The notes under the pieces were generated by a model that was not told the origin of the DNA, did no database searches, and saw only the letters and a list, made by a program, of their open reading frames with translations. A stretch of DNA of 42,981 nt, taken from positions 1 to 42,981 of the forward strand of contig JAEUQO010000468.1 of the NCBI GenBank assembly GCA_016789605.1, given 5' to 3'. This document shows, piece after piece, positions 23,369-30,916 of this stretch; positions within the stretch are counted from its first letter, which is position 1, and each line of letters starts with the position of its first letter. A program made the position numbers and the translations under genes. Origin of the DNA: Acidobacteriota bacterium. Its GTDB lineage: Bacteria; Acidobacteriota; Blastocatellia; RBC074.

Positions 23369-24706
23369 CTAGTTGAGGAAACGATCCATGAAACGTGTGG
23401 AAATGTTGCCCGCTTTGAAATCAGGATCGTTGAGAATCTTCAGGTGCAAGGGAATGGTCGTTTTAATGCCTTCGACAACCATTGCCTCCAGCGCGCGGCG
23501 CATGCGCGCAATCGCGCGATCACGCGTCCGGCTGTGCACAATCACTTTGGCAATCAACGAGTCGTAATGCGGCGGCACAAAATACCCGTCATAGCTCGCC
23601 GTATCCACGCGCACACCGGGGCCGGTCGGCAAATTCAACGTCGTGATTCGTCCGGGGCTGGGCCGGAAAGTTTGTGGGTCTTCGGCGTTAATGCGGCATT
23701 CGATGGCGTGGCCAACGAACATCACGTCTTCTTGCTTGTAATTCAACGGTTCGCCTGCCGCGATGCGAATCTGCGCCGCCACCAAGTCTGATACCGTCAC
23801 CATTTCAGTGACCGGATGTTCGACCTGAATGCGCGTATTCATTTCCATAAAGTAAAACTGGTCGTCTTCGTCCAGCAAAAACTCAATCGTGCCCGCGTTG
23901 TTGTAACCGATCTTCTGGCACGCTTCGACGGCGATGCGGCCCATCTCTTGCCGCAATTCATAGCTGACGGCCGGTGACGGCGACTCTTCAATCAGTTTTT
24001 GATGCCGACGCTGGATGGAGCATTCACGTTCACCCAGATGAATCACATTGCCATAATTATCCGCCAACACTTGAATCTCGATATGGCGCGGATTGGCAAT
24101 GTATTTTTCCAGGTAAACACCGCTATTTTTGAACGCGACTTCCGCTTCTGAACGCGCCGTGTTGTAAGCGTTCACCAACTCTGCGCGATTGTAAGCCACG
24201 CGCATCCCGCGCCCGCCGCCGCCCGCTGTCGCTTTGATCAAAACGGGATAACCAATGCGCTCAGCTTCGCGAATGGCAGCCTCTTCGTCATCAATCAACC
24301 CTTCGCTACCCGGCGTGACAGGTACACCGGCGGCCCGCATTGTGCGCTTGGCTTCTGCCTTGTCACCCATTGAATGAATGACTTCAGGGCGCGGGCCGAT
24401 AAAGGTGATGTTGCATTCCTTGCAGACTTCGGCAAAGTGTTTGTTTTCGGAAAGAAAACCGTAGCCGGGATGGATCGCGTCTACGTTGGTGATCTCTGCC
24501 GCAGAAATGATCTGGGGAATGTTCAGATAGCTTTGCGCTGAAGGCGCCGGACCAATGCAAACGGCTTCGTTGGCAAATCGCACGTGCAAGGCATCACGGT
24601 CAGCTTCAGAGTGAACCGCCACGGTTTTGATGCCTAACTCCTGACAAGCCCAAATAATGCGGCAGGCGATTTCGCCTCGATTTGCAATGAGGATTTTTTT
24701 GAACAT
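23369..24706 (-). CDS. accC: Acetyl-CoA carboxylase biotin carboxylase subunit
   Basis: Carboxylates the biotin of AccB with bicarbonate and ATP, the first half-reaction of fatty acid synthesis. At 445 residues it has the standard length. Features are the N-terminal FKKILIANRGEIACRI, the ATP-grasp Gly-rich loop GGGGRGM (162-168) with Lys159, and the catalytic block EMNTRIQVEHPVTE (288-301) with Glu288, Asn290 and Arg292 at the same numbers as in E. coli. The ATG at 24706 lacks a visible ribosome binding site. It follows accB by 102 bases and ends in a good terminator. The carboxyltransferase subunits accA and accD are not in the window. Confidence 0.97.
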   Translation of the reverse strand: MFKKILIANRGEIACRIIWACQELGIKTVAVHSEADRDALHVRFANEAVCIGPAPSAQSYLNIPQIISAAEITNVDAIHPGYGFLSENKHFAEVCKECNITFIGPRPEVIHSMGDKAEAKRTMRAAGVPVTPGSEGLIDDEEAAIREAERIGYPVLIKATAGGGGRGMRVAYNRAELVNAYNTARSEAEVAFKNSGVYLEKYIANPRHIEIQVLADNYGNVIHLGERECSIQRRHQKLIEESPSPAVSYELRQEMGRIAVEACQKIGYNNAGTIEFLLDEDDQFYFMEMNTRIQVEHPVTEMVTVSDLVAAQIRIAAGEPLNYKQEDVMFVGHAIECRINAEDPQTFRPSPGRITTLNLPTGPGVRVDTASYDGYFVPPHYDSLIAKVIVHSRTRDRAIARMRRALEAMVVEGIKTTIPLHLKILNDPDFKAGNISTRFMDRFLN

Positions 24707-24808
24707 AGGGTCGGTCGTTGATGGCGCGTAATCTGTTGTTGACCGGGGCAGTGATTCATTATCTGCGCCGGCTTTTGTTTTCAGTAACAGATTCGACTTG
24801 TTCGCTCG

Positions 24809-25402
24809 CTAAGCTTTGAGACCAAACAAAGGCTGGCCGTATTCCACGGGCTGGCCGTTTTCGACAAAGATCTTGGCGACCGTACCGCTGGCATCCGCTT
24901 GAATCTCATTCATTAGCTTCATGGCTTCAATGATGCAAAGCGTTTTGCCCGTTTCGACCAGGTCGCCGACTTTGACGAAGGCCTCTGCCGTTGGAGATGC
25001 AGCACGATAGAACGTGCCGACAATCGGAGAGGTCACAATGTGTAGATTGTCTGTTGCCGCTGCGGGGGCTGCGGCAGGCGTGGGAGCAGCGGCTTCCGCC
25101 GGACGGCTTTCCACAAGCACAGGCGCTGGCGCCGCAATGGCAGGCGCAGCGATTGACTCAACCACAACTTTGCTGGCGCCTTTTTGCAGACGCAATCGGA
25201 AGCTGCCACGCTCCAATTCGAACTCGTTGAACTGTTTTTCAGCGACCAGTTCGATCAGTTCCTTGATCTCAATGAGGTTCAAAATCTCACTGGGTGATGC
25301 ATCGGCGCTTTTTGCGGCGACGGCTTTTTTGGCAGCAGTCTTACTTGCGGCGTTGACGTTCGCCGGGGCAGGAGATTTCGTCTTGCGCTCAGTTTTCTTC
25401 AT
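24809..25402 (-). CDS. accB: Acetyl-CoA carboxylase biotin carboxyl carrier protein
   Basis: Carries biotin between biotin carboxylase and carboxyltransferase. At 197 residues it is longer than the usual 150-170 because of a Lys/Ala-rich N-terminal extension (about 1-36). Then come a conserved helical region (EILNLIEIKELIELVAEKQF, about 39-58), an Ala/Pro-rich linker (about 85-115), and the lipoyl/biotinyl domain with PIVGTFYRAASP and EAMKLMNEI, where Lys162 is the expected biotinylation site. Start ATG at 25402 has only a weak upstream GA-rich site. It is upstream of accC, and lies 143 bases after rplQ with a hairpin between. Confidence 0.96.
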   Translation of the reverse strand: MKKTERKTKSPAPANVNAASKTAAKKAVAAKSADASPSEILNLIEIKELIELVAEKQFNEFELERGSFRLRLQKGASKVVVESIAAPAIAAPAPVLVESRPAEAAAPTPAAAPAAATDNLHIVTSPIVGTFYRAASPTAEAFVKVGDLVETGKTLCIIEAMKLMNEIQADASGTVAKIFVENGQPVEYGQPLFGLKA

Positions 25403-25468
25403 ATTCTTTTCGGGGAATGGCTAGAAGCTCACTCAACCGCTCAGGCTCTAGCAAAGTGCCAAGAATAA

Positions 25469-25507
25469 CGAAGCCTCAACGCGTGCGCTCGCACGGTTGA
25501 GGCTTCG
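25469..25507 (-). terminator. Terminator-like hairpin after rplQ
   Basis: A 12-bp perfect outer stem (25469-25480 with 25496-25507) is continued by a 5-bp inner stem CGTGC/GCACG. The minus strand then reads TTATTCTTGG. It lies 39 bases after the rplQ stop and probably ends, perhaps partially, the ribosomal operon before accB. Confidence 0.7.
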
Positions 25508-25545
25508 GGCAAACTGTGCGAGGGGCAGCCCTCTAGCTTGCGCGT

Positions 25546-26040
25546 TTACTTTTCACTCTTCTTTTCGGTCTGATCGGTCACGGCAGCTTTCTCTTCGCTA
25601 CCAACAAACTCGATCAAAGCCATTTCAGCGCCATCGCCTTTGCGTGGGCCAAGCTTGTAAATGCGCGTGTACCCACCGGGACGTTCGGCAAAGCGTGCGG
25701 CCAAATCATCCGTAACTTTTTTCAGCGCCGCCACCCCCGCAGTGCGCTCGGCCTGCGGGTTGTGCTGACGACTGTCATTGCCGGAGTTGCCCGGAAAGAA
25801 AAAGGCTGCAATCTGGCGCGTGGCGTGCAACGCAGCTTCTTTCTGACCGCTTTCCTTGGCTTTGCGTGCGCGACGACCAAGCGTGATCGCCTTTTCCGCA
25901 TACGGACGCAACTCTTTCGCCTTTGGCAAAGTCGTGATGATGCGTTCGTGCAGGATCAACGACGTGCACAGATTGCGCAGCAGCGCTTTCCGGTGCGATG
26001 ACGTACGACCCAGCTTTCTATGTGCAACTAAATGTCTCAT
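25546..26040 (-). CDS. rplQ: 50S ribosomal protein L17
   Basis: Component of the large subunit near the peptide exit tunnel, last gene of the alpha part. Conserved blocks are RTSSHRKALLRNLCTSLI (residues 12-29), TTLPKAKELR and GGYTRIYKLGPRKGDGAEMALIEFV near residue 120. At 164 residues it is longer than the about 127 of E. coli, because of an insertion of about 25-30 residues around 80-105 (with FFPGNSGNDSRQHN) and a charged C-terminal tail. It follows rpoA by 61 bases, the standard alpha-operon order. Confidence 0.96.
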   Translation of the reverse strand: MRHLVAHRKLGRTSSHRKALLRNLCTSLILHERIITTLPKAKELRPYAEKAITLGRRARKAKESGQKEAALHATRQIAAFFFPGNSGNDSRQHNPQAERTAGVAALKKVTDDLAARFAERPGGYTRIYKLGPRKGDGAEMALIEFVGSEEKAAVTDQTEKKSEK

Positions 26041-26101
26041 GACGTTATTTCCTTCACAGGCGCTGCTCGCGGCCTAGCGCACGCTCTTTGGGCGTCGCGT
26101 A

Positions 26102-27085
26102 TTACAGATCCGTTCGGATCGGGTTTCCGTTTTCGTCGAACTTCAAGCCCAGGCCCAGGCCCATTGAGTTCAGGATATCCTTGATCTCGTTCAGCGATTT
26201 GCGTCCGAAGTTTTTAGTCTTCAGCATTTCCGCTTCACTCTTTTGCACCAAATCGCGAATGGTACGAATATCAGAATTCTTCAGGCAATTATAGGAGCGA
26301 ACTGAAAGCTCAAGTTCATCCACGGATTTATCCAGATGCTCGTTATAGGCAGGAGACACTTTCTGCGCTACCGGCTCCGGCTGCTCCTGCATAATGTCTT
26401 CTTCGAAATTGATAAAGATCGTCATGTGATCTTTAACCAACTTCGCAGCCAGACCGATCGCGTGCTCTGGCGTGATGCTGCCGTTGGTCCAGACTTCGAG
26501 CAAGAGTTTGTCGTAATCCGTGTCTTGCCCCAGACGCGCAGCTTCCACGTGGAAATTGACTTTGGTGATCGGTGAATGCACCGAATCTACCGGGATGTAA
26601 CCAACCGGCAAATCATCATCGAAATTACGATCAGCCGAGATATAACCACGGCCTTTTTTCAGCCGCAGTTCGATATTCAAATTCCCGCCTTCGCTGACGG
26701 TCGCGATGTGAACGTTCGGGTCGAGCACCTCAACGTCTTCATCGGTTTCGATATCCCCGGACTTCATTTCTCCGGGTTCGCTGCGCGAGACACGAATGGT
26801 CTTGGCTTCCCCCGAATGAAGTTTGAAAGGAATCCGTTTCAAGTTAAGGATGATGTCCGTTGCATCCTCAACCACGCCAGGAATCGAAGAGAATTCATGC
26901 AGCACACCTTCGATGCGGACGGCGGTGATGGCGGCTCCTTCAATGGACGAGAGCAATGCGCGACGAAGACTGTTACCAATCGTCGTACCGAATCCGCGCT
27001 CAAAAGGCTGGGCTGAAAAACGCCCGTAGCGGTCGGTCATTGTCTCGCAAATTAGGCGCTTAGGCTTTTGGAATCCAGTCCACAT
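26102..27085 (-). CDS. rpoA: DNA-directed RNA polymerase subunit alpha
   Basis: Scaffold for RNA polymerase assembly. The 327-residue protein has the N-terminal dimerisation domain with the conserved PFERGFGTTIGNSLRRALLSS block (about 27-47) and the C-terminal promoter- and activator-contacting domain with ELELSVRSYNCLKNSDI and FGRKSLNEIKDIL (about 265-320). I chose ATG at 27085, with GAAGG five bases upstream, over GTG at 27097. It is separated from rpsD by an unusually long 166-base gap that holds two hairpins. Confidence 0.98.
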   Translation of the reverse strand: MWTGFQKPKRLICETMTDRYGRFSAQPFERGFGTTIGNSLRRALLSSIEGAAITAVRIEGVLHEFSSIPGVVEDATDIILNLKRIPFKLHSGEAKTIRVSRSEPGEMKSGDIETDEDVEVLDPNVHIATVSEGGNLNIELRLKKGRGYISADRNFDDDLPVGYIPVDSVHSPITKVNFHVEAARLGQDTDYDKLLLEVWTNGSITPEHAIGLAAKLVKDHMTIFINFEEDIMQEQPEPVAQKVSPAYNEHLDKSVDELELSVRSYNCLKNSDIRTIRDLVQKSEAEMLKTKNFGRKSLNEIKDILNSMGLGLGLKFDENGNPIRTDL

Positions 27086-27188
27086 TTTACCTTCCACTAT
27101 CCCCCAACTTTAGCTGACACTATTTTGGGAATTGCGCGCCGCACCGCTTGCCGTAACAATCGTCCCAGTGACACGCCAGTACAAACCT

Positions 27189-27214
27189 TGCCGGACAAAA
27201 TAAGCTTTCCGGCA
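27189..27214 (-). promoter_or_regulatory. Hairpin in the rpsD-rpoA gap (rpoA-proximal)
   Basis: TGCCGGA (27189-27195) pairs with TCCGGCA (27208-27214) around a 12-base A/T-rich loop. No T-tract follows, so it may be an RNA processing or protein-binding element. Confidence 0.5.
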
Positions 27215-27220
27215 CAATTC

Positions 27221-27255
27221 GTAGTTGCGTACGGCACTGCGGTGGACGCAACTAC
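27221..27255 (-). promoter_or_regulatory. Hairpin overlapping the rpsD stop codon
   Basis: GTAGTTGCGT (27221-27230) pairs with ACGCAACTAC (27246-27255) around a 15-base loop. The rpsD stop codon (27252-27254) is inside the right arm. Together with the hairpin at 27189-27214 it may tune rpoA expression relative to rpsD. Confidence 0.55.
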
Positions 27256-27887
27256 TTGCTGTACAACTCGACGATGAGCTGCTCTCTGATTTCCGGATCC
27301 ACATCTTCGCGACGTGGCAATGCGGACACGCGACCGACGAGTTTGTCGGCGTTCATCACTTCCAGCCAGCCCGGACGACCGCGTCCACCAGAGGTTTGGA
27401 ACGCGCCTTGGATATGCACGTTGTTCACACTCTTTTCGCGCACCGACACTTCGTCACCGATCTTGACCTGGAATGACGGGATGTTGACCTTACGGCCATT
27501 GACGCTGACGTGTCCATGGCGCACGAACTGGCGCGCCTGACGCCGCGACATCGCAAAGCCCAGACGGTAAATTACATTGTCCAGACGGCGTTCCAGCAAC
27601 ACGAGCAGGTTTTCGCCTGTCACGCCTTTTTGCTGGGCCGCCTTCTCAAAGTAATTGCGGAACTGCGTTTCAAGCAGATTGTAAATGCGTTTGACGCGCT
27701 GCTTTTCACGCAATTGCTCGCCGTAACCAATCGGCTTGCGCTTGACGTTCGGACCGTGCTGGCCAGGGGGATTGGTTCCGCGCTTCTCAATCGGGCAAGA
27801 AGGCTTGAAGCACTTCTCCCCTTTGAGATACAGCTTCATCCCTTCGCGCCGGCAAAGACGACATTGTTTGCCTCTATCTCTAGCCAA
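27252..27887 (-). CDS. rpsD: 30S ribosomal protein S4
   Basis: Primary assembly protein binding the 5' domain of 16S rRNA. The 211-residue protein is the zinc-binding form: Cys9, Cys12, Cys26 and Cys31 (C-x2-C-x13-C-x4-C). The S4 RNA-binding domain lies near 95-160 with ERRLDNVIYRLGFAMSRRQARQFVRHGH. The start is TTG at 27887, supported by CGGAGGAAAGAGA directly upstream and by the conserved MARDRG head; a TTG in a ribosomal gene is uncommon. In E. coli S4 is the alpha-operon translational repressor. It follows rpsK by 104 bases. Confidence 0.97.
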   Translation of the reverse strand: MARDRGKQCRLCRREGMKLYLKGEKCFKPSCPIEKRGTNPPGQHGPNVKRKPIGYGEQLREKQRVKRIYNLLETQFRNYFEKAAQQKGVTGENLLVLLERRLDNVIYRLGFAMSRRQARQFVRHGHVSVNGRKVNIPSFQVKIGDEVSVREKSVNNVHIQGAFQTSGGRGRPGWLEVMNADKLVGRVSALPRREDVDPEIREQLIVELYSK

Positions 27888-27991
27888 TCTCTTTCCTCCG
27901 TAGAACCTGGCAGCAGCTTGACTTTACAACCATCGCCAACACTCTTTGTTGACAACGAGCCGCTGCACGACAATTCACAAAACTTATCTCG

Positions 27992-28402
27992 TTACACTCT
28001 GCGCCGCTTTGGCGGACGGCATCCGTTGTGCGGAATCGGCGTCACGTCGCGGATGAGCTTAATTTCAATACCTGCAGCCTGAATCGCTCGAATCGCTGAT
28101 TCACGTCCAGAGCCAGGACCCTTCACACGTACTTCGCAGGAGCGCATACCGCTGTCGCGCGCGAAGCCAGCAGCTTTGCTCGCGGCCTGTTGCGCGGCGA
28201 ACGGAGTGCCCTTGCGCGAGCCACGAAATCCCATTGCGCCAGCAGAGGATTGCGCCACCAGATTGCCTTGCACATCGGTGATGCTCACCAAAGTATTGTT
28301 GAAGGTCGCCTGGATATGAACGATCCCTTGCGGAATGACCTTTTTTTCTTTCTTCTTGAAGACTTTCTTCTTGCCTGCACTCGCTGATTGTCTTGGTGGC
28401 AT
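27992..28402 (-). CDS. rpsK: 30S ribosomal protein S11
   Basis: Lines the mRNA exit channel of the small subunit. The 136-residue protein has a Lys-rich N-terminus followed by the conserved GIVHIQATFNNTLVSITD, GFRGSRKGTPFAAQ and KGPGSGRESAIRAIQAAG, and ends DVTPIPHNGCRPPKRRRV. I chose ATG at 28402 (MPPRQ) over the longer frame at 28459. Upstream gap to rpsM is 81 bases. Confidence 0.98.
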   Translation of the reverse strand: MPPRQSASAGKKKVFKKKEKKVIPQGIVHIQATFNNTLVSITDVQGNLVAQSSAGAMGFRGSRKGTPFAAQQAASKAAGFARDSGMRSCEVRVKGPGSGRESAIRAIQAAGIEIKLIRDVTPIPHNGCRPPKRRRV

Positions 28403-28483
28403 AGTGAGTTCTCTGCTCTCTGTTTTTGTCACAAGTTGCCGACCAAAAACTAGCGGCAAGCTTACGACTGGCCATTAGCCAAA

Positions 28484-28867
28484 TTACTTCTTGCCCGGAG
28501 CCTTCTTCTTGGCCACGGTCGCGCGACGCGGGCCCTTCCGGGTACGCGCATTAGTATGCGTCCGCTGTCCACGGCAGGGCAGCCCTTTGCGATGACGCAA
28601 CCCGCGATAGCAAGCGATATCCATCAACCGTTTGATATCGAGCTGAATCTGTTTGCGCAGGTCGCCTTCAACGCTGCCCTCTTGCTCCAGAATTCCGCGG
28701 ATGCGGTTCAACTCTTCTTCGCTCAGATCACGAATCTTTTTATCAACGCTGATCTGCGCTTCTCCCAAAATACGGGTTGCGCGCGATTTGCCCACGCCAT
28801 AGATATAGGTCAAGCCAATTTGCGCGCGCTTTTGTGGTGGTAAATCGACACCTGCTACACGAGCCAT
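28484..28867 (-). CDS. rpsM: 30S ribosomal protein S13
   Basis: Small-subunit head protein contacting tRNA and the large subunit. The 127-residue protein begins MARVAGVDLPPQKRAQI and carries the helix-two-turn-helix YIYGVGKSRATRIL, followed by the conserved GLRHRKGLPCRGQRT and NARTRKGPRR blocks and a Lys-rich end. It lies 57 bases after rpmJ. Confidence 0.98.
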   Translation of the reverse strand: MARVAGVDLPPQKRAQIGLTYIYGVGKSRATRILGEAQISVDKKIRDLSEEELNRIRGILEQEGSVEGDLRKQIQLDIKRLMDIACYRGLRHRKGLPCRGQRTHTNARTRKGPRRATVAKKKAPGKK

Positions 28868-28924
28868 TTCACGTTCTCCATCTACAGTCTCAGGCGCTTT
28901 ATCTGAGCGCTGAGCGTTTAGCTA

Positions 28925-29038
28925 TTATCCCTGTCGCTGCTTATGCTTGGGGTTCACACAAATGACGCGCACGACGCCATGGCGGTGAATGATCTTACAT
29001 TTGTCACAGATTTTCTTGACTGATGCTCTGACTTTCAT
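28925..29038 (-). CDS. rpmJ: 50S ribosomal protein L36
   Basis: A 37-residue protein starting MKVRASVKKICDKC and ending KHKQRQG. It has the zinc ribbon of the type I form (Cys11, Cys14, Cys27, His32), binding 23S rRNA in the large subunit. Its place between infA and rpsM is standard, with gaps of 43 and 57 bases. It is too short for many gene finders, but the family is unmistakable. Confidence 0.97.
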   Translation of the reverse strand: MKVRASVKKICDKCKIIHRHGVVRVICVNPKHKQRQG

Positions 29039-29081
29039 CGTTCGTCTCGCAGTTAATAAGAGCGTTGGTAGTTAAAAAGGA

Positions 29082-29300
29082 TTACTTGTAACGATAAACG
29101 ATCCGGCCGCGCGTCAAATCGTATGGTGATAGCTCCACCAACACTTTGTCTCCCGGCAAAATCTTAATGAAGTTCTTGCGCATGCGGCCCGAGATATGTG
29201 CAAGCACCTGATGTTTGTTTTCCAACTCGACCTTGAACATCGCGTTGGGCAACGTCTCCAGGACGGTCGCTTGAACCTCTATTGCATCCTCTTTGGACAT
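29082..29300 (-). CDS. infA: Translation initiation factor IF-1
   Basis: A 72-residue OB-fold protein that occupies the ribosomal A site during initiation. The sequence is canonical: MSKEDAIEVQATVLETLPN, then HISGRMRKNFIKILPGDKV, and the final LTRGRIVYRYK. It is preceded by a TATAAT promoter candidate in the map-infA gap, so it may head an internal transcript covering the alpha genes. Confidence 0.98.
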   Translation of the reverse strand: MSKEDAIEVQATVLETLPNAMFKVELENKHQVLAHISGRMRKNFIKILPGDKVLVELSPYDLTRGRIVYRYK

Positions 29301-29344
29301 ACCCTCTCAGTTAGTGATCTTTGCAGTCAAATTGCGAAACCGGC

Positions 29345-29372
29345 ATTATAACCGTGAATCGCGGTTTTGCAA
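29345..29372 (-). promoter_or_regulatory. Candidate internal promoter before infA
   Basis: On the minus strand a perfect TATAAT (29350-29345) lies 16 bases after TTGCAA (29372-29367). Predicted start near 29338 gives a leader of about 38 bases before infA. Confidence 0.6.
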
Positions 29373-29392
29373 GGCCAGTGCCACAAGGGCGA

Positions 29393-30160
29393 CTAAAGAG
29401 CGACCTCACCATCTTCTCCGGCCGTGAGTACAACCGGACCATCTTCGGTTACCGCAATCGTGTGCTCGAAGTGACAGGACGGTTTGCCATCTTTTGTCTT
29501 AACCGTCCACCCATCAGGCAGAATGTTTACTTCGTGCGTGCCTACGTTAACCATTGGTTCAATCGCCAACACTAAGCCTTCCTTTAATTTCAACCCCGTC
29601 CCTGGACGACCATAGTTTGGCACTTGCGGGTCTTCGTGCATGCGCTGTCCAATACCGTGTCCACAAAAATCGCGTACAACAGAAAAACCGTTTTCTTCTA
29701 CGTGCTTTTGTACGGCATAAGAAACATCGTAAAGGCGATTGCCGGGAACCATTTGCTGCACAGCGCAAAACAGCGAATCTCTCGTTACTTGCATCAGCTT
29801 TTCAATTTCCGGGTTTACGTTTCCCACAGAAACTGTAATTGCCGCATCGCCGACGTAACCATCCAGCGTGGCGCCGCAATCAATCTTGATGATGTCGCCT
29901 TCTCGCAATTGACGCGTCGAAGGAATGCCGTGCACAACCTCATCATTCACTGAAGCGCAAATCGAAGCTGGGAACCCGCGATAACCTTTGAAAGTTGGAT
30001 AAGCACCCGCACTACGAATTGTCTTTTCTGCGTATGCGTCTAATTCCAGTGTCGAAACTCCGGGCGCAACCATTTTGCGGAGCGCGCGCAGTGTTTCTGC
30101 CACAATCACACCTGCGCGGCGCATCTTTTCCAGCTCGTTTCGAGACTTGCGAATTACCAT
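29393..30160 (-). CDS. map: Type I methionine aminopeptidase
   Basis: Removes the initiator methionine from nascent proteins in the cytoplasm. The 255-residue protein is a compact type Ia enzyme. Catalytic His77 is in VVHGIP; the five metal ligands are Asp94 (KIDCG), Asp105 (YVGDAA), His168 (CGHGIG), Glu201 (IEPMV) and Glu232 (HFEHT), spaced as in E. coli Map. It sits between adk and infA, a common place in the spc region outside enterobacteria, 45 bases after adk. Confidence 0.98.
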   Translation of the reverse strand: MVIRKSRNELEKMRRAGVIVAETLRALRKMVAPGVSTLELDAYAEKTIRSAGAYPTFKGYRGFPASICASVNDEVVHGIPSTRQLREGDIIKIDCGATLDGYVGDAAITVSVGNVNPEIEKLMQVTRDSLFCAVQQMVPGNRLYDVSYAVQKHVEENGFSVVRDFCGHGIGQRMHEDPQVPNYGRPGTGLKLKEGLVLAIEPMVNVGTHEVNILPDGWTVKTKDGKPSCHFEHTIAVTEDGPVVLTAGEDGEVAL

Positions 30161-30205
30161 GCTACGAATCTTATTCTGTCAGCCGCAGGTGATGACGCGC
30201 ATCTT

Positions 30206-30865
30206 TCACTTTTCACTTGCGCCATCAATCACCGCGCTCAACTCTGCAAAAACATCTGCGACAGGCTGGTCGCCATTGATCTGAATCAGGCTTCCGTTTT
30301 CCCGATAATACTCAATCAATGGAGTAGTTGACGCACGATATGCTGTAAACCGCCGCGCGACCGATGTGGGATTGTCATCATCCCGATGCCAGAGCGGTTC
30401 TCCATCGCGATCACAAAAACCGTCACGGCGTGGCGGCCGGAGCTCTATATTGTAAATCTCGCCGCACTTCTTACAGCTCCAACGGCCGGTCAGCCGCTTC
30501 ATCAGCGCCTCTTCCTGCACATATATACGTACGAAAAGAACATCCTTGCCTTGTTGTGCAGCAAGCTCTTCTAACTGATGCGCCTGACTTATCGTCCGTG
30601 GATATCCATCCAGGATATAACCGTTTTCGCAATCTGGTTGTAATGTACGTTCCCGAATTACTTGCGCCAGAATCTCGTCGCTAACCAGCTTTCCTGCCGC
30701 CTGAACACTTCTGATCTCATTTCCAAGCGGAGTATCAGCCAAGGCCATCTCTCGCAAGATATCGCCTGTGGAGATTTGCGGGTATCCGTATTTCTCCGAA
30801 ACCAACCGCGCTTGCGTCCCCTTGCCTGCGCCCGGCGCTCCAATGATCACGACGATCTTCGACAT
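30206..30865 (-). CDS. adk: Adenylate kinase
   Basis: Interconverts ATP plus AMP and two ADP. The 219-residue protein has the P-loop GAPGAGKGTQ (9-18), the AMP site STGDILRE, LDGYPRT, and a long-type LID. The LID keeps C-x2-C (CKKC) and a later C-x2-D (CDRD), the Cys3-Asp zinc site variant. ATG at 30865 matches family starts; a TTG six bases earlier (30871) actually has the better-spaced AGGAGA ribosome binding site, so either is possible. Gap to secY is 51 bases. Confidence 0.97.
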   Translation of the reverse strand: MSKIVVIIGAPGAGKGTQARLVSEKYGYPQISTGDILREMALADTPLGNEIRSVQAAGKLVSDEILAQVIRERTLQPDCENGYILDGYPRTISQAHQLEELAAQQGKDVLFVRIYVQEEALMKRLTGRWSCKKCGEIYNIELRPPRRDGFCDRDGEPLWHRDDDNPTSVARRFTAYRASTTPLIEYYRENGSLIQINGDQPVADVFAELSAVIDGASEK

Positions 30866-30916
30866 AGGCAATACTTGCTTCTCCTAAAACGCAATGCGCA
30901 GGGGACCTAAGCCTGA

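Noticed and set aside
25450..25462. Sigma54-like TTGGCAC...TTGCT before accB
   Set aside because: The two elements are directly adjacent, not separated by the required four to five bases, so GG and GC spacing is wrong.
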